64,000 nucleotides of DNA, from NCBI GenBank assembly GCA_003049485.1, contig PYST01000176.1:1-64000 (forward strand). The letters are read 5' to 3'. Of this stretch, positions 31,036-41,595 are shown in pieces. The DNA comes from Ophioceras dolichostomum (Eukaryota > Ascomycota > Sordariomycetes > Magnaporthales > Ophioceraceae). The notes beneath the pieces were generated by a model that was not told the origin of the DNA, did not search any database, and saw nothing but the letters and a program-made list of their open reading frames with translations. Positions within the stretch are counted from its first letter, which is position 1; every line of letters begins with the position of its first letter. A program made the translations under genes and the position numbers.

Positions 31036-34000
31036 ATGGCCGCCGGGCCATCCCAGCGGCCTCTTCGGCTGCTGTCCCTTGGTAAGTAAACTGTCCTCCC
31101 CACCAAGACTGATGTGTCCCAGGGGAAACAATGTGAGGTGATGTATTGTAATGTGTTTTGCGCAGTTGTCTCGTACAATCCACCCCATTGCATTGCAGGC
31201 TCTGTCTCTGTACAAGCTAGCCTAATGCTAATGATCATGCATCATCGTAGACGGCGGCGGCGTTAGGGGCCTGTCCACCCTCATCATCCTCAAGCACATC
31301 ATGAGCGGTGTAAACGCCTCTTGTGGAGATGATGAACCAGAGCTCCAGCCATGGCAGGTGTTCGACATGATCGGAGGCACCAGCACTGGAGGGTCAGTCA
31401 TCCATCTCGTCTCGACGGAAACATCCCAACGACATTCTAATACGACATGCTGTTGAGCTAGACTTATCGCCATAATGCTCGGCCGACTACGCATGAGCAT
31501 CGACGAATGCGAACTCGCCTACCTCAACCTTTCGATGCGCATCTTCAAGAAGGGCTTCTTTGGCAAGGCCACCAGAGCTGCAGATTACCTACAAGCCAAC
31601 GGCCGCTTTGACTCCAAGAAGCTGGAAGATGTTATCAAGGAGTGCATCCGTGCCAAGGTCGACGACGAAAACTCCCTTCTCAAGGACTCAGACCCACGAT
31701 GCAAGGTGTAAGTTTCCAAGAGCCCGACTCGGAGTAACACCTGATGAACCAATGACCTGCCTGCAATGTAATGTATCGTATTCTGCACTACATTTTCCAT
31801 CGGACAGGTGCCTACAGTACCTCGTAAGATATCGTACACAGCGCGCACCGTACCCAAAAATCATACAGAGTACCCTCTTTTCAATGCATCACACTGTACG
31901 CGGACACGCCTCGCTGATGATCATCACTGGTCACTTACCATCTCATCTCCTCAGATTCGTATGCGCCGCCCGCGCCAATAACACAGAGCCCGCACTATTA
32001 CGGTCGTATCACAACCCAAAAATGGCCGAGGTCCTTTTCAACGAATGTCGCATATGGGAGGCTTGCCGCGCCACATCCGCAGCGACCACCTTCTTCGACC
32101 CGATCTCGATCGGGAGATACGGCCAGACCTTCGTGGACGGCGCCGTCCTGTACAACAACCCGGTGCAGCTCGTGCAGAGGGAGGCTTCCCAGATCTGGCC
32201 GGGCCGCAAGGCGATGATCGTCAGCATCGGCACGGGCGCCGCGCCGTCGAGGTCGTTCGACGGCGGCCTCGCGCAGATCGTCAAGACGATGAAAACCATC
32301 ATCACCCAGACCGAGCGGACCGCCAACGACTTCTACCACGCGAACCAGGACATGGTCGCCGATCAGCGGCTGTACCGCTTCAACGTGCTCCGCGGACTGG
32401 AAGGCGTCGGACTGGAGGAGTATAAAGAGATCGGGACCGTGGCTGACGCAACGCAGACGTATCTGGACCACGGCGAGACAAGCGAGAAACTGGGCAGGTG
32501 CATCGAGAGGCTTTCGGAGAAGAGCGGTGAAGGTACTTAAGTCTTTTACTGACGGAGTGAGCCGTCTTTCTCTATGTATCTATCTACCTTCCTAAGCTAG
32601 TTGATGGACACAGATTTCTAACGGACTCAAAGGATCAGGACAGGCCGACCCGGACTTCCTTGCCATCCTTGCCCAACAGAACCTTGAAGCCGAGCGCCGC
32701 GCATTTTCTGAGTGGCTATCACCCTTGAATTTCTTTGTGAAACAGGCAGACGTACTCAGTCTTCGTGTGGATGGAACAGGCCAGTGGCTACTTGAATCCG
32801 ACCATTTCAAGCGCTGGATATCTGGCGAACAGAAAACCCTTTGGTGCTCCGGCATACCAGGCGCGGGGAAGACCGTGTTGGCATCCATCGTGATCGACCA
32901 TCTCCAGAAAACTTTCACCGACGACGGGATGGGTATCGCATTCGCCTACTGCAGCCACCAGGAACGGATCCAACAGACCCCGGTCAACCTGGTCGGGAGC
33001 TTGCTAAAGCAGCTCGCGCAAGACCGACCATCGCTCTGCGACGCACTGCAGCCATTCTACGCCAGCCACCGCAGGCGCGGCACAACTCCGACTCTCTCCG
33101 AAGCGTCTAAGGCCCTCCAGGCCGTAATACTGATACACTACGAAACCGTTTTCATCGTTATCGACGCTTTGGATGAGTGCCCCGAACACAACGGATTCAG
33201 GGACAAGCTTCTGTGGGAGCTAGGTCGACTGGCTCAGAGCCCACAAGTCAGGCTGCTAGTGACGTCCAGACCGCACATCACGATCGCATACGACATCGAG
33301 GGTGCCGTTCCGCTCGACATCCAGGCCGACCAAGAGGACTTGCGCAAGTATCTGCAGGAGCGTCTTGCACGTGCTCACAGGCTGGTGCGATATGTTCGAC
33401 CCGACGAGAAGCTGAGGAAGTCGATTGTCGACACTGTGCTTGGTAACGCCAACGGCATGTAAGTCGAGCCGCGCTCCATATCCCCAGGGCTTGCAGTGTG
33501 ACGTATTGCATCGTGTTCTGTACTGTGACGGTTTGGGAAATGACAGAGAGCACAATACGGTGCACGACACTGCATGCCCTACCCGCCCATCACAACCAAA
33601 GCCGCCAGGTATCCTGCCTACATTCTGACCGCCCCCTTTCCCCTGCGCAGGTTCCTACTAGCCCAGCTCCACATGGACCTCATCGCCACCAAGGCGACGC
33701 AGAACGAGGTCCGCAAAGCCCTGGAGAACCTCCCCCGTGGTCTCGACGAGTCGTACCGGGACGCACTCAAGCGTATCGAGAGCCAGAACCACGACGACTG
33801 CGAGCGCGCCAAGCGGACCCTGCACTGGATCTCGCACGCGCTGCGCCCTCTCACGGTGGCCGAGCTGCAGGCCGCCCTGGCCGTCATGCCCGGCGGCACC
33901 CGACTGGACCAAGGGGACATGGTCCACCAGGACATCCTCCTCTCCATCTGCGCCGGCCTGGTGGTCATCGACCCGGAGAGCAACGTGTTCCGCCTGGTGC

Positions 34001-37000
34001 ACTTCTCGGCGCAGAAGTACTTCGAGGGCGTGCGGGCCGATATCTTCCCGAACGCGCAGCTGGACATTGCGGGCACGTGCCTCACGTACGTCTCGTTCGA
34101 CGTCTTCGCGAGCGGCCCCTGCGCCGAGGACGAACAGCTCGTGGAGCGGGTGTCCCAGAACCCACTCCTGACGTACGCGGGGAAGAACTGGGGCAACCAC
34201 CTGCGTGGGAAACCGGAAGAGGATCCGCGGGTGAGAAAGCTGGCCCTGCAGCTGCTCGCTGACGGAGAGAAGTTGGCTTCGTTGGCCCAGGTCAACAGCA
34301 CAGCTTCGTTGGTCGAAACCAACAAGAAGAGCAAGATTGAGCGTAAGGGCTGGTCTCAGGAATTTCCCACCTCGGTTGGGCCGCTTCAGATTTCGGCCGG
34401 GTTCGGCCTGGTCAGCATCACCAAGTTCCTCGTCATCGAGCAGGACGAGGACGTGCGCGCGAAGGACTCGGAAGGTCGCACGGCACTGCACGAGGCTGCG
34501 CGGGTGGGCAGCGACGAGCTTGTGTCGTTCTTGGTCCAGCAAGGGGCTGAAGTATCGGCGCAGACCACTGGTGGAACCACAGCGCTGGCCCACGCCATCG
34601 TTGGCGGGCACGAGTCCACGGCCGTGCTGCTTGTCGACCACGGCAGCAACCTGGAGGCCATAGACCCCTACGAAGGGACGGTTCTGCACACGGCCGCCTA
34701 CAACGGTGACCTCGGCGCCATGCGACTGCTTTTGAGCCGAGGGGCCGACATCAAGGCGCTGGATAGCCATGCCAACACTGCGCTCCACGTCGCTTCGCAC
34801 TTCGGCCATGAGGCGATGTTGGAGCTTCTCCTCGGCACGGGTGGCTTGGACGAGGTTGCCAGCAACCAAAACAAGTACGGCTGCAGTCCGCTTCACTACG
34901 CAGCCTACGGAGGGTTTGACGCCATAGCTGCCCGTCTGCTCGAAAAAGGTGCCGACGTGCACAGCAAGGACAAGCGGGGCGCCACACCGCTGCATTTCGC
35001 TGCAAACTCGGGAAACTTGGCCATCGCAAGGACGCTGCTCGAAAGAGGGGCGGATCTCCATGCCATGGCCGAGGCGGGCTGGTTTGCGTCCAGCAGCGAT
35101 CAAAGCGACGACCCGGATGACTTCGGCGGCATAGTCGCGAGCTTCCTGTGGGACGAGGCGCAGGGCGACTTCCTCAGGGGCATCCCCGCCGAGATGAAGG
35201 ACATGCGCAGGACCAACTCTGGCATGGCCGGCAGTGGGCCTAACGTGCAGAACATGATAGAAGGCTCGGCCTTCATGCTGCCTACCATCTCATACGGCGG
35301 CACGCCGGTGAACCGGGCCGCCTTCAAGGGGAAGGCTGATGTCCTCCGCCTGTTGCTGGAGAAGGGGGGCGACGCCAACTCCATTGACGCGTTGGGGGCC
35401 CCCGCCATCTGGCGCGCGGCTTCGGGCGGACACGATGCCGCTGTAGAGGTCCTGTTGGAGTACGGAGCTGATGTCGACGCCAAGGATACGGACGGCAGCG
35501 GCCACTACGGGACCTGGATACCCGACACGTGCGATCCGCAACAGAGCCCTTCCGTGAAGGGTACGGCCCTGAGCCGGGCGGTCTACAACTACCACCCCAG
35601 TACGGTACGCTTGCTCCTCGAGAAGGGCGCGGACCCAGAGCTGCGCGATTCCAAGAAGGCCACCTCACTGCACCTGGCTGCGAGCTCGTCCCTGACCGAC
35701 GAGGAGTGCCTCAAGCCCCTGCTCAAGCACAAGGCCGATCTCCACGCCAGGGACTTCCGTGGGGCGACTCCTCTTCTCCGCGCTGTGTTCGCTCGCGAGC
35801 CCGGCAAGGTCCGTCTGCTGGTCGAGGCCGGCGCCGACGCAAAGGCGGTCACGCGCGACACCGGCTCAACTCTGCTGCACATGGTGGTCGAGAGCGACGA
35901 GCGCGAGGCCAGCCACTGCTCATACAACTACAAGGGCCCCGACTGCATGCACTGCTCGTCGGGGAAGGCGGTGGTCGAGCTGCTCGTCCAGGAGCTCGGA
36001 CAGGACACGGAAGCGGTCGACAAGGACGGACTCACGCCGCTGGCCCTGGCTATCCGGAACAAGTACGCCAACATCGCGGCGGTGCTCCTCGCGAACGGCG
36101 CGAACGTCAACGCGAAGGACGGAGAGGGTGCTTCGATTCTTCATCAGGTCGTAGAGGAGGACTTGGAGGAGATGGTGCCGATCCTCGTCGAGCACGGCGT
36201 CGATCTAGACGCCACCGACAAGGACGCCACTGATGAGGGCGCTGCCGATGAGAACGCCGCTGATAAGGAAGTCGTTGATGAGGACGCCGTTAATGAGGAC
36301 ACCGCACGTGAAGACATCCCCGACAAAGGCGGCGTCACGGCTCTGTACTGGGCCGTCCGCGACAAGAAGCTGGAGATGGTGCGCCTCCTGGTCGAGGCCG
36401 GCGCAAACGTCAACCCCACAAGCGCCAAATGGGTCAGCCCGGCGCAGATGGCCGTCGAGGACAACCAGGGAGAGATCCTACGCGTCCTTCTCCAGAGCCG
36501 CCGGGGCATGGACCAGGACGTGTTGGACCAAGCGCTGAACCACGCGATCGCCGAAGGCTCGGAGATATACGTCGTCCTCCTCCTCGAGGCCGGCGCGGGG
36601 AAGCAAAACGAGCAGAAAGAGCAGGAAGACAGCCACCCCTCAGAAGAAGACAGCAGAAGCGACGTCATCTTCGGCAAATACGCCATCGTCACCCCCGACG
36701 GCGAGCCCGTCCCCGACCCATCCGACGCAGTCCTCAGCCCCGTCGCGACCGCGGTGCTCAACAACCGCCCGACCATCCTCCACCTGCTCCTCTCCCACGG
36801 CTTCTCCTTCCCCGGTTCAGAAGACGTCGGCATGCTCCTTTGCGAGTCCGTCCTGACTCCCACGGAAAATAACGAAGCCGGAAATGGGTCAGCCGATTTC
36901 TCCATGGCGACCCTCCTCCTCGACGAATTAGGAGTAGACATCAACACGCCGGACACGACCTACGGCTGCACGGCGCTGCACAACGCCGCGGCGCAGGGCA

Positions 37001-37668
37001 ACGAGGCGGCGGCACGGTTTCTGCTGGGGCGCGGCGCGGACGCGAGAGCCGAGCAGAGGTCGGAGGTCGAGGGGGAGACGGGGGGGCCGACGGCGCTGTT
37101 TTGGGCGGCTAGTAATGGGCATGCTGGGGTGGTGGGGGTGTTGTTGGGGGCGTGGAATCCTTATAAGGAGGAACCGCTAAAGCAACCGCTACCCCGGACG
37201 GGGAGATTTGGTGATAGTGATGATGATAGGCACGGCGATGGAGAGGAGGACTCGGCGGAATGGGCGCTCCACGCCGCGGCGACGCACAACCACGTGGATG
37301 TGGTGAGGGTTTTAGTGGAGCAAGGGGGCGCGGACGTGGAGGCGAAGTTCGACTGTAGGGATGGGGCTGGAGGTGCTACGGCGCTTTATTGGGCTGCGAA
37401 GGCGGGGTGCGTGGGTGCTGTTAGGGTGCTGTTGGAGCTGGGGGCGGATGTGGGCAGGGCGGTTGATATGAATGGTGTTGGGGCGGTGGAGGCTGCGGAG
37501 GGGGAGGGGTGGGCTGAGGTTGTGAGGGTTTTGATGGGCAGGGACTTGGAGGGACGGGGAGAGGGAGAGGGGGAGGGACAGGGAGAGGAGCAGAAGGGGG
37601 AGGAGCAGGAGGGAGAGGAGGGAGGGGGAGTGGATGGAGACGGGCAAAACTCGACGCAGCGGTCGTAG
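31036..37668 (+). CDS. Patatin-NACHT-ankyrin NLR-type receptor
   Basis: Six exons (31036-31081, 31251-31392, 31462-31707, 31955-32532, 32633-33458, 33651-37668) join in frame to 1951 residues. Domain 1 is a patatin-like phospholipase: oxyanion motif DGGGVRG (16-22), nucleophile GTSTG (Ser60) and the DGA dyad Asp (206). Domain 2 is a NACHT NTPase: Walker A GIPGAGKT (411-418) and Walker B VFIVIDALDEC (Asp515), followed by a winged-helix-like region. Domain 3 (from about 886) holds roughly twenty ankyrin repeats, with a 5-codon acidic minisatellite and a Gly/Glu-rich tail. This is a known fungal NLR/STAND layout. Family members act in non-self recognition and regulated cell death, with ankyrin repeats as sensor and patatin as effector. 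All catalytic residues are present, so it is probably functional. The introns of 169, 247 and 192 nt carry inverted-repeat elements. The exon 4 donor is the weak GTACTT. Confidence 0.92.
31128..31200. mobile_element. TIR element copy A, receptor intron 1
   Basis: Copy A has the left arm ACAATGTGAGGTGATGTATTG and the right arm CCATTGCATTGCAGGC. The arms are related to each other as inverted repeats and to the other copies at 31758, 33487, 39854 and 41001. The left arm matches the right arm of the 41001 copy over TGTATTGTARTGTGTTTTG. It fills most of a 169-nt intron without touching the donor or the acceptor. Confidence 0.5.
31758..31898. mobile_element. TIR element copy B, receptor intron 3
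   Basis: The left arm GCCTGCAATGTAATGTATCG is nearly identical to the left arm of the 41001 copy. The right arm, read in reverse, is ACAGTGTGATGCATTGAAAA. The element spans 141 of the 247 nt of intron 3. Confidence 0.55.
33487..33579. mobile_element. TIR element copy C, receptor intron 5
   Basis: The outer ends are GGGCTTGCAGTGT on the left and, read in reverse, GGGCATGCAGTGT on the right: a 13-bp terminal inverted repeat with one mismatch. The inner arms (GTATTGCATCGTG and GTATTGTG) also pair. The element spans 93 bp inside a 192-nt intron. Confidence 0.6.
36208..36309 (+). repeat. 15-bp coding minisatellite in receptor
   Basis: Six to seven imperfect 5-codon units of the type Asp-Glu/Lys-x-Ala-Ala/Val (GATGAGGACGCC-like) are inserted in the ankyrin region. 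They encode a highly acidic loop. The period keeps the reading frame, so changes in copy number would be tolerated. Confidence 0.7.
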
Positions 37669-38660
37669 CCAGGGAGGCTCGACTTACGCCATCTTCGGCA
37701 ACGCCTGTTGTAGAGCCGTGGTGGGCGTTACGGTGGCCAGAGGGAGTTCGCTTTCCCTCCACACATGCGGCTGACCCTGCCCCTGCCCCTAGTGGAGCAT
37801 CAACAGTCATCAGAATCTCCTCCGGGTTTCGTCCCAACGCCCGCCCCTTCGAGGCTCTCCGCCGCCACACTCGAGCGGCAAGATCTTCGGCACGGCCCTC
37901 GAGCCACCCATGTCCTTCGGTGAAACTCAGCTTCACCATGCGCCCAAGAAAGACCCTGAGTGTCGCAAGACGTCCCAACCCTCTCCCGGCTTCGAGGCCG
38001 GAGCCAGCTATGCATTATTTCTGTAATATAGTATATGTTGTATTGTATCTTGCACTTGGCCGATGCGTACCGTATTTCACAGAAATCGTCGTAGGAAGCA
38101 TCACTCTACTTTAGTAGATTGCCTCGCATTACCTTCCTGAATGCCAAGGATCTCTCGCTGAGGCCTAGAAGCCGAGCTCTGATATCGCCGGTGATGACAA
38201 GATAGCGCCACGAGTAAGCTTTCCTCCCTGTTACATATGCTGTTGCGTGTCTTGAGACAAGCTGACCAGGAGCTAGTAGATCTCAGTGGCCAGGCCCTGA
38301 GTGATGTTTTCCTCTACAGGAGACGTTTCTAGTTGTACAGGCGGCATTCAAATGCCGGGGATCGCCATTAAAATAGATTGCAGGTCCAGATTTTGCCGTG
38401 CCGGAAACCGTCGGTCCGCAACCACTCACGACTGAGAATTCCCATAACCGGGTACTAGATTAATCAACTCGGCTCTGCACCCCACATCACATGAACGCCT
38501 ACCGAACGAAAACTTTGAAGTGAGCGATCCCGGAAGCGTGTCGCCTCTTGAAATAGGGTTCCCGTCCCAGACTTCAGGTGCTCCTCCGGGCAAGAAACAT
38601 TCCACAGCCACCCCCAACATCCGCTGGGGCTAGCTCCCGCCGAGACAGACGTCCGCCACG
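37669..38660. other. Intergenic between receptor and LPMO
   Basis: About 1 kb that holds the receptor 3' region and the LPMO promoter. A stretch at 38015-38075 (tgcattatttctgtaatata, then tgttgtattgtatcttgcac) faintly resembles one arm of the local inverted-repeat family, but no second arm was found. No gene is supported. Confidence 0.4.
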
Positions 38661-39816
38661 ATGAAGCTCCTCGGGACACACATCCTCGCCGCCCTCGTAG
38701 CCGCCCAGGGGGCCGCGGCCCACTACATCTTCACATCGTTCGGAGCCGGGTCCACCCCTGCAGCGGCGTGGAAGTATGTCCGGCGGAACTCGAACCCTGC
38801 GTGGTTGCAGAACGGGCCGGTGACCGACCTCAGCTCCAAGGACCTGCGCTGCAACCTCGGCGGCGGAGCCAGCAACGGCACCGAGACTCTCACGATGAAG
38901 GCAGGAGATACGTTCACTTGGGGCTTGGACACGGCTGTGTATCACACGGGACCTGTCTCGATGTAAGACATAGGCAGGCAATGAGAGGGGAAGACGTGCG
39001 ATTGGCTTGGTGATGGAGACGCACGTACTGATGCCGACACGGGAGCCTGGTGGTAGATACATGTCCAAGGCGCCGGCGCTGGCTAAGGACTACGACGGGA
39101 GCGGAGAATGGTTCAAAACTGAAGACTGGGGTATGCAGTCTCCTTGGTCTCCTCAGCGATACTTGAGCTTGAACTAACATCGTCATTCACATTTTACGCA
39201 GGTGCTGGTGGCAACTGGAACATGAAAGGTAAGTAGGCCAACTCCGCATGACTTGTCATCCTTTCAAAGACCCAGCTGAAAACTTTGCCCCATGGAAACC
39301 GTCTCCAGCTTCATACTCGTCCAAAATCCCCAAGTGCATCCCCAGCGGCGAGTATCTTGTCCGCATCCAGCAGATCGGGATCCACAACCCGGGAGCCGCG
39401 CCACAGGTACGTTCCATGAAGCTAAAAGACCTTCAGCTTCGCGAGCAGACTACTGACATAGCAACATTCGACTAGTTCTACATCAGCTGTGCTCAAGTAA
39501 AAGTTACGGACGGCGGCACCGCCAACCCCGCCCCGACGGTCAAGATCCCCGGTGCGTTCAAGGGGAGCGACCCCGGACTGAACGCGAACGTGAGCTCTCC
39601 CACCTCTACAAGAAGAGAGCCTGTCCGTCTTTCTGACACCGAACCTCCCCCTTCTAGGTTTACAACGGGAATCTTAGAGGATACGTCGTCCCCGGACCGG
39701 CGGTGGTGAGTTTCATGATTCGATTATTCTGTCAGGGGTCTCAGCGATAGCACTGCGGGTACGGATAGGCTCGAGAGATGCTAACCTTGGTGTCCCCCTT
39801 GTAGTTCACCTGTTGA
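38661..39816 (+). CDS. AA9 lytic polysaccharide monooxygenase
   Basis: Seven exons (38661-38962, 39057-39130, 39202-39228, 39270-39406, 39476-39589, 39658-39705, 39805-39816) join to 237 residues. AA9 (former GH61) enzymes oxidatively cleave cellulose or hemicellulose outside the cell using one copper ion. The 20-residue signal peptide ends AAA, leaving His21 as the N-terminal copper ligand. His95 (VYHTGPV) is the second ligand, and Gln180/Tyr182 (QFYISC) supply the conserved axial site. YMSKAP, NPGAAPQ and the closing VPGPAVFTC are also typical. There is no carbohydrate-binding module. The gene is intron-dense: exon 3 is 27 nt, the last exon is 12 nt, and intron 3 is only 41 nt, yet every junction keeps phase. 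Codon 101 is split (AT|A), giving Ile. Confidence 0.92.
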
Positions 39817-39853
39817 GGTTTGGTATCGATGGGAGCCGGGGCCAACAATGTAC

Positions 39854-39988
39854 GGCAATGGAATGTGCCATGTATTGTACTTCCTACAGGAGTCCTGCCT
39901 GATAGTACGGTACAATGTGGCGTATCGTACGTGCTTGCTAGCTGGCGAATACAGTTGAAGATACATTACATTACATCGCATTCCAGGC
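39854..39988. mobile_element. TIR element copy E, after the LPMO gene
   Basis: The left arm GGCAATGGAATGTGCCATGT runs on to TTGTAC. The right arm, read in reverse, is GCCTGGAATGCGATGTAATG and runs on to TAATGTATC. Both resemble the arms of copies A-D. The element lies 38 bp beyond the LPMO stop codon and is probably in its 3' untranslated region. Confidence 0.5.
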
Positions 39989-40340
39989 TCTGCCTCAGGC
40001 TTTCTCCGGAACGTCCTCCTCGTAGCTCGCGTCATCGGTCGACAGCTCGGAAGTCGAGGTTGATCCCCTTCATGCTGTGTTTGCACCAGTATTGAATATA
40101 CGTTCAGCTCTTTCCATTACCCGAATTCATCCGGTTCATCTGTCCATCCCGCATGGGGACGCTACAAGTAGGGTAGGCGAGGGGTATGTTTGATGTCTGT
40201 GGTCTTGCGCAGAAGCCGTGAGGCGTCATCAGCAAGAACCCTGTGTTGTTTTGGATGTCTGATCAGTCGCATGAGCTAGAGTGCCCGTTTGTTGAGCCGT
40301 CGCTGGCCAATGACGGAGACCAGAAAGGGGGGGGGGGAGG

Positions 40341-40351
40341 AAAAAAAAAAA
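40341..40351 (-). terminator. Pol III terminator of tRNA-Ser
   Basis: Eleven consecutive T on the minus strand lie eight bases beyond the tRNA 3' end. The tract is followed by a long C run. Confidence 0.7.
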
Positions 40352-40358
40352 GAATAAT

Positions 40359-40439
40359 CGACAGAAGCAGGATTCGAACCTGCGAGGGCGAACCCATATG
40401 ATTTCTAATCATACTCCTTAACCGCTCGGACATTCTGCC
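40359..40439 (-). tRNA. tRNA-Ser (AGA)
   Basis: The minus strand folds as a class II tRNA with a long variable arm. The acceptor stem GGCAGAA pairs with TTCTGTC (one G-U) and the discriminator is G. The anticodon stem TATGA/TCATA encloses loop TTAGAAA with anticodon AGA, which decodes serine UCU (and UCC after A34 modification). The B-box GGTTCGAATCC is present. No intron is seen. Confidence 0.93.
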
Positions 40440-41000
40440 CAACCAATGAGGGGGTTGGAGGAGCTGCCCGAGTGGCGGGCTTAAGATGGTTGTTGCAAGT
40501 CTCTTCTGTGGTCGTGTCCACCAGGGGCTAGAACCCGCCTCGGTTACCGGCCCGTCTCGGCAGCAGAATTCACCCCCTGCGAGTATCGTGCTGTCGGGGG
40601 AGAAGCTGACTACCTAGGTGGGTACTGATTATCCTCGTTGGCTCACTCCATTTTCCCGAGCTCTGTGATACTCGACATTCCATTTCTTGATGATTCGCGT
40701 GTGCGAGATACCGAACCCCTAAATCTGTCACTCATAGGGCCCACTTCCCGCTACATGTTCGCGCCGTGGCCCACTATACCTTATTTTCCCTCGGCGCCGC
40801 GCCTGGGCACAAAGGACTCGGCCATTTCGAATATTGCGCTTCATTCGGGCAGTCTCCAATTCTCCCTTTGACAACGGACCATGACTGTCAATCCTCGAGA
40901 GGAAGGATAGTCCCTCGAGGCGCCTACTTCAGACGCCAAATCGAGTACGCACCCTCTGCGCGTTTTCGCATCATCAGTGTACCAGCTAGCTGATGGCACG

Positions 41001-41145
41001 GCCTGCAGTGTAATGTAATGTATTGTATTTTGTACCGTACTCCCGACTTATCTGCGTGTGCTGTGCGCGGTATTATGCCGTACGCGGCAGGTAACGCGGT
41101 CCCAGATTCAATACAAAACACACTACAATACATTACATTGCAGGC
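41001..41145. mobile_element. TIR element copy D, upstream of second NACHT gene
   Basis: This is the best-preserved copy, 145 bp. The left arm is GCCTGCAGTGTAATGTAATG followed by TATTGTATTTTGTAC. The right arm, read in reverse, is GCCTGCAATGTAATGTATTG followed by TAGTGTGTTTTGTATTG. The outer 14 bases match with one difference. No open frame of size lies inside, as in a miniature non-autonomous element. No target-site duplication is obvious. Confidence 0.65.
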
Positions 41146-41595
41146 TCTGGCTGATGGAGGGACAGAATGGCTTCCAATCTTTTGGCGGGTCCGCGGCCAG
41201 CTCGTCGCTATCGAAACAAACGGCTGAGAGCTGGCTTGGTTGTGGTCCAGGCGAGCGGCTGTCCCAGCGTTGGGGACTAATGTTCAGCCAGCCACCACTC
41301 TGCATGACCAAGAGGCCGCCCATGCTTTTCATGGTCTTGGTGGTGATGATGCCTCAGGCTTGCCAGCAGCCCTGCGGCTGAGCAGAATCGCCATGCAGAT
41401 TCCCGATAAAGTGGTCAGGTAGGCTCTGGCTGCAGGGTCATCAATCACGATGCCCTACCCCAAGCGGATTATCAGCAGCATATCGGCGTGTCCCATCACT
41501 CAACGAACGGGCCTCACTGCTCTGGGGCTCCCGTACATTGCGGTTGCTTCATCGCACTACGAGCCTTCCATCAAGGCTGGCGGCTTTGAGGCCAG

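Noticed and set aside
38015..38075. Possible sixth copy of the inverted-repeat element
   Set aside because: Only one arm-like stretch is visible and it is too AT-rich to separate from chance.
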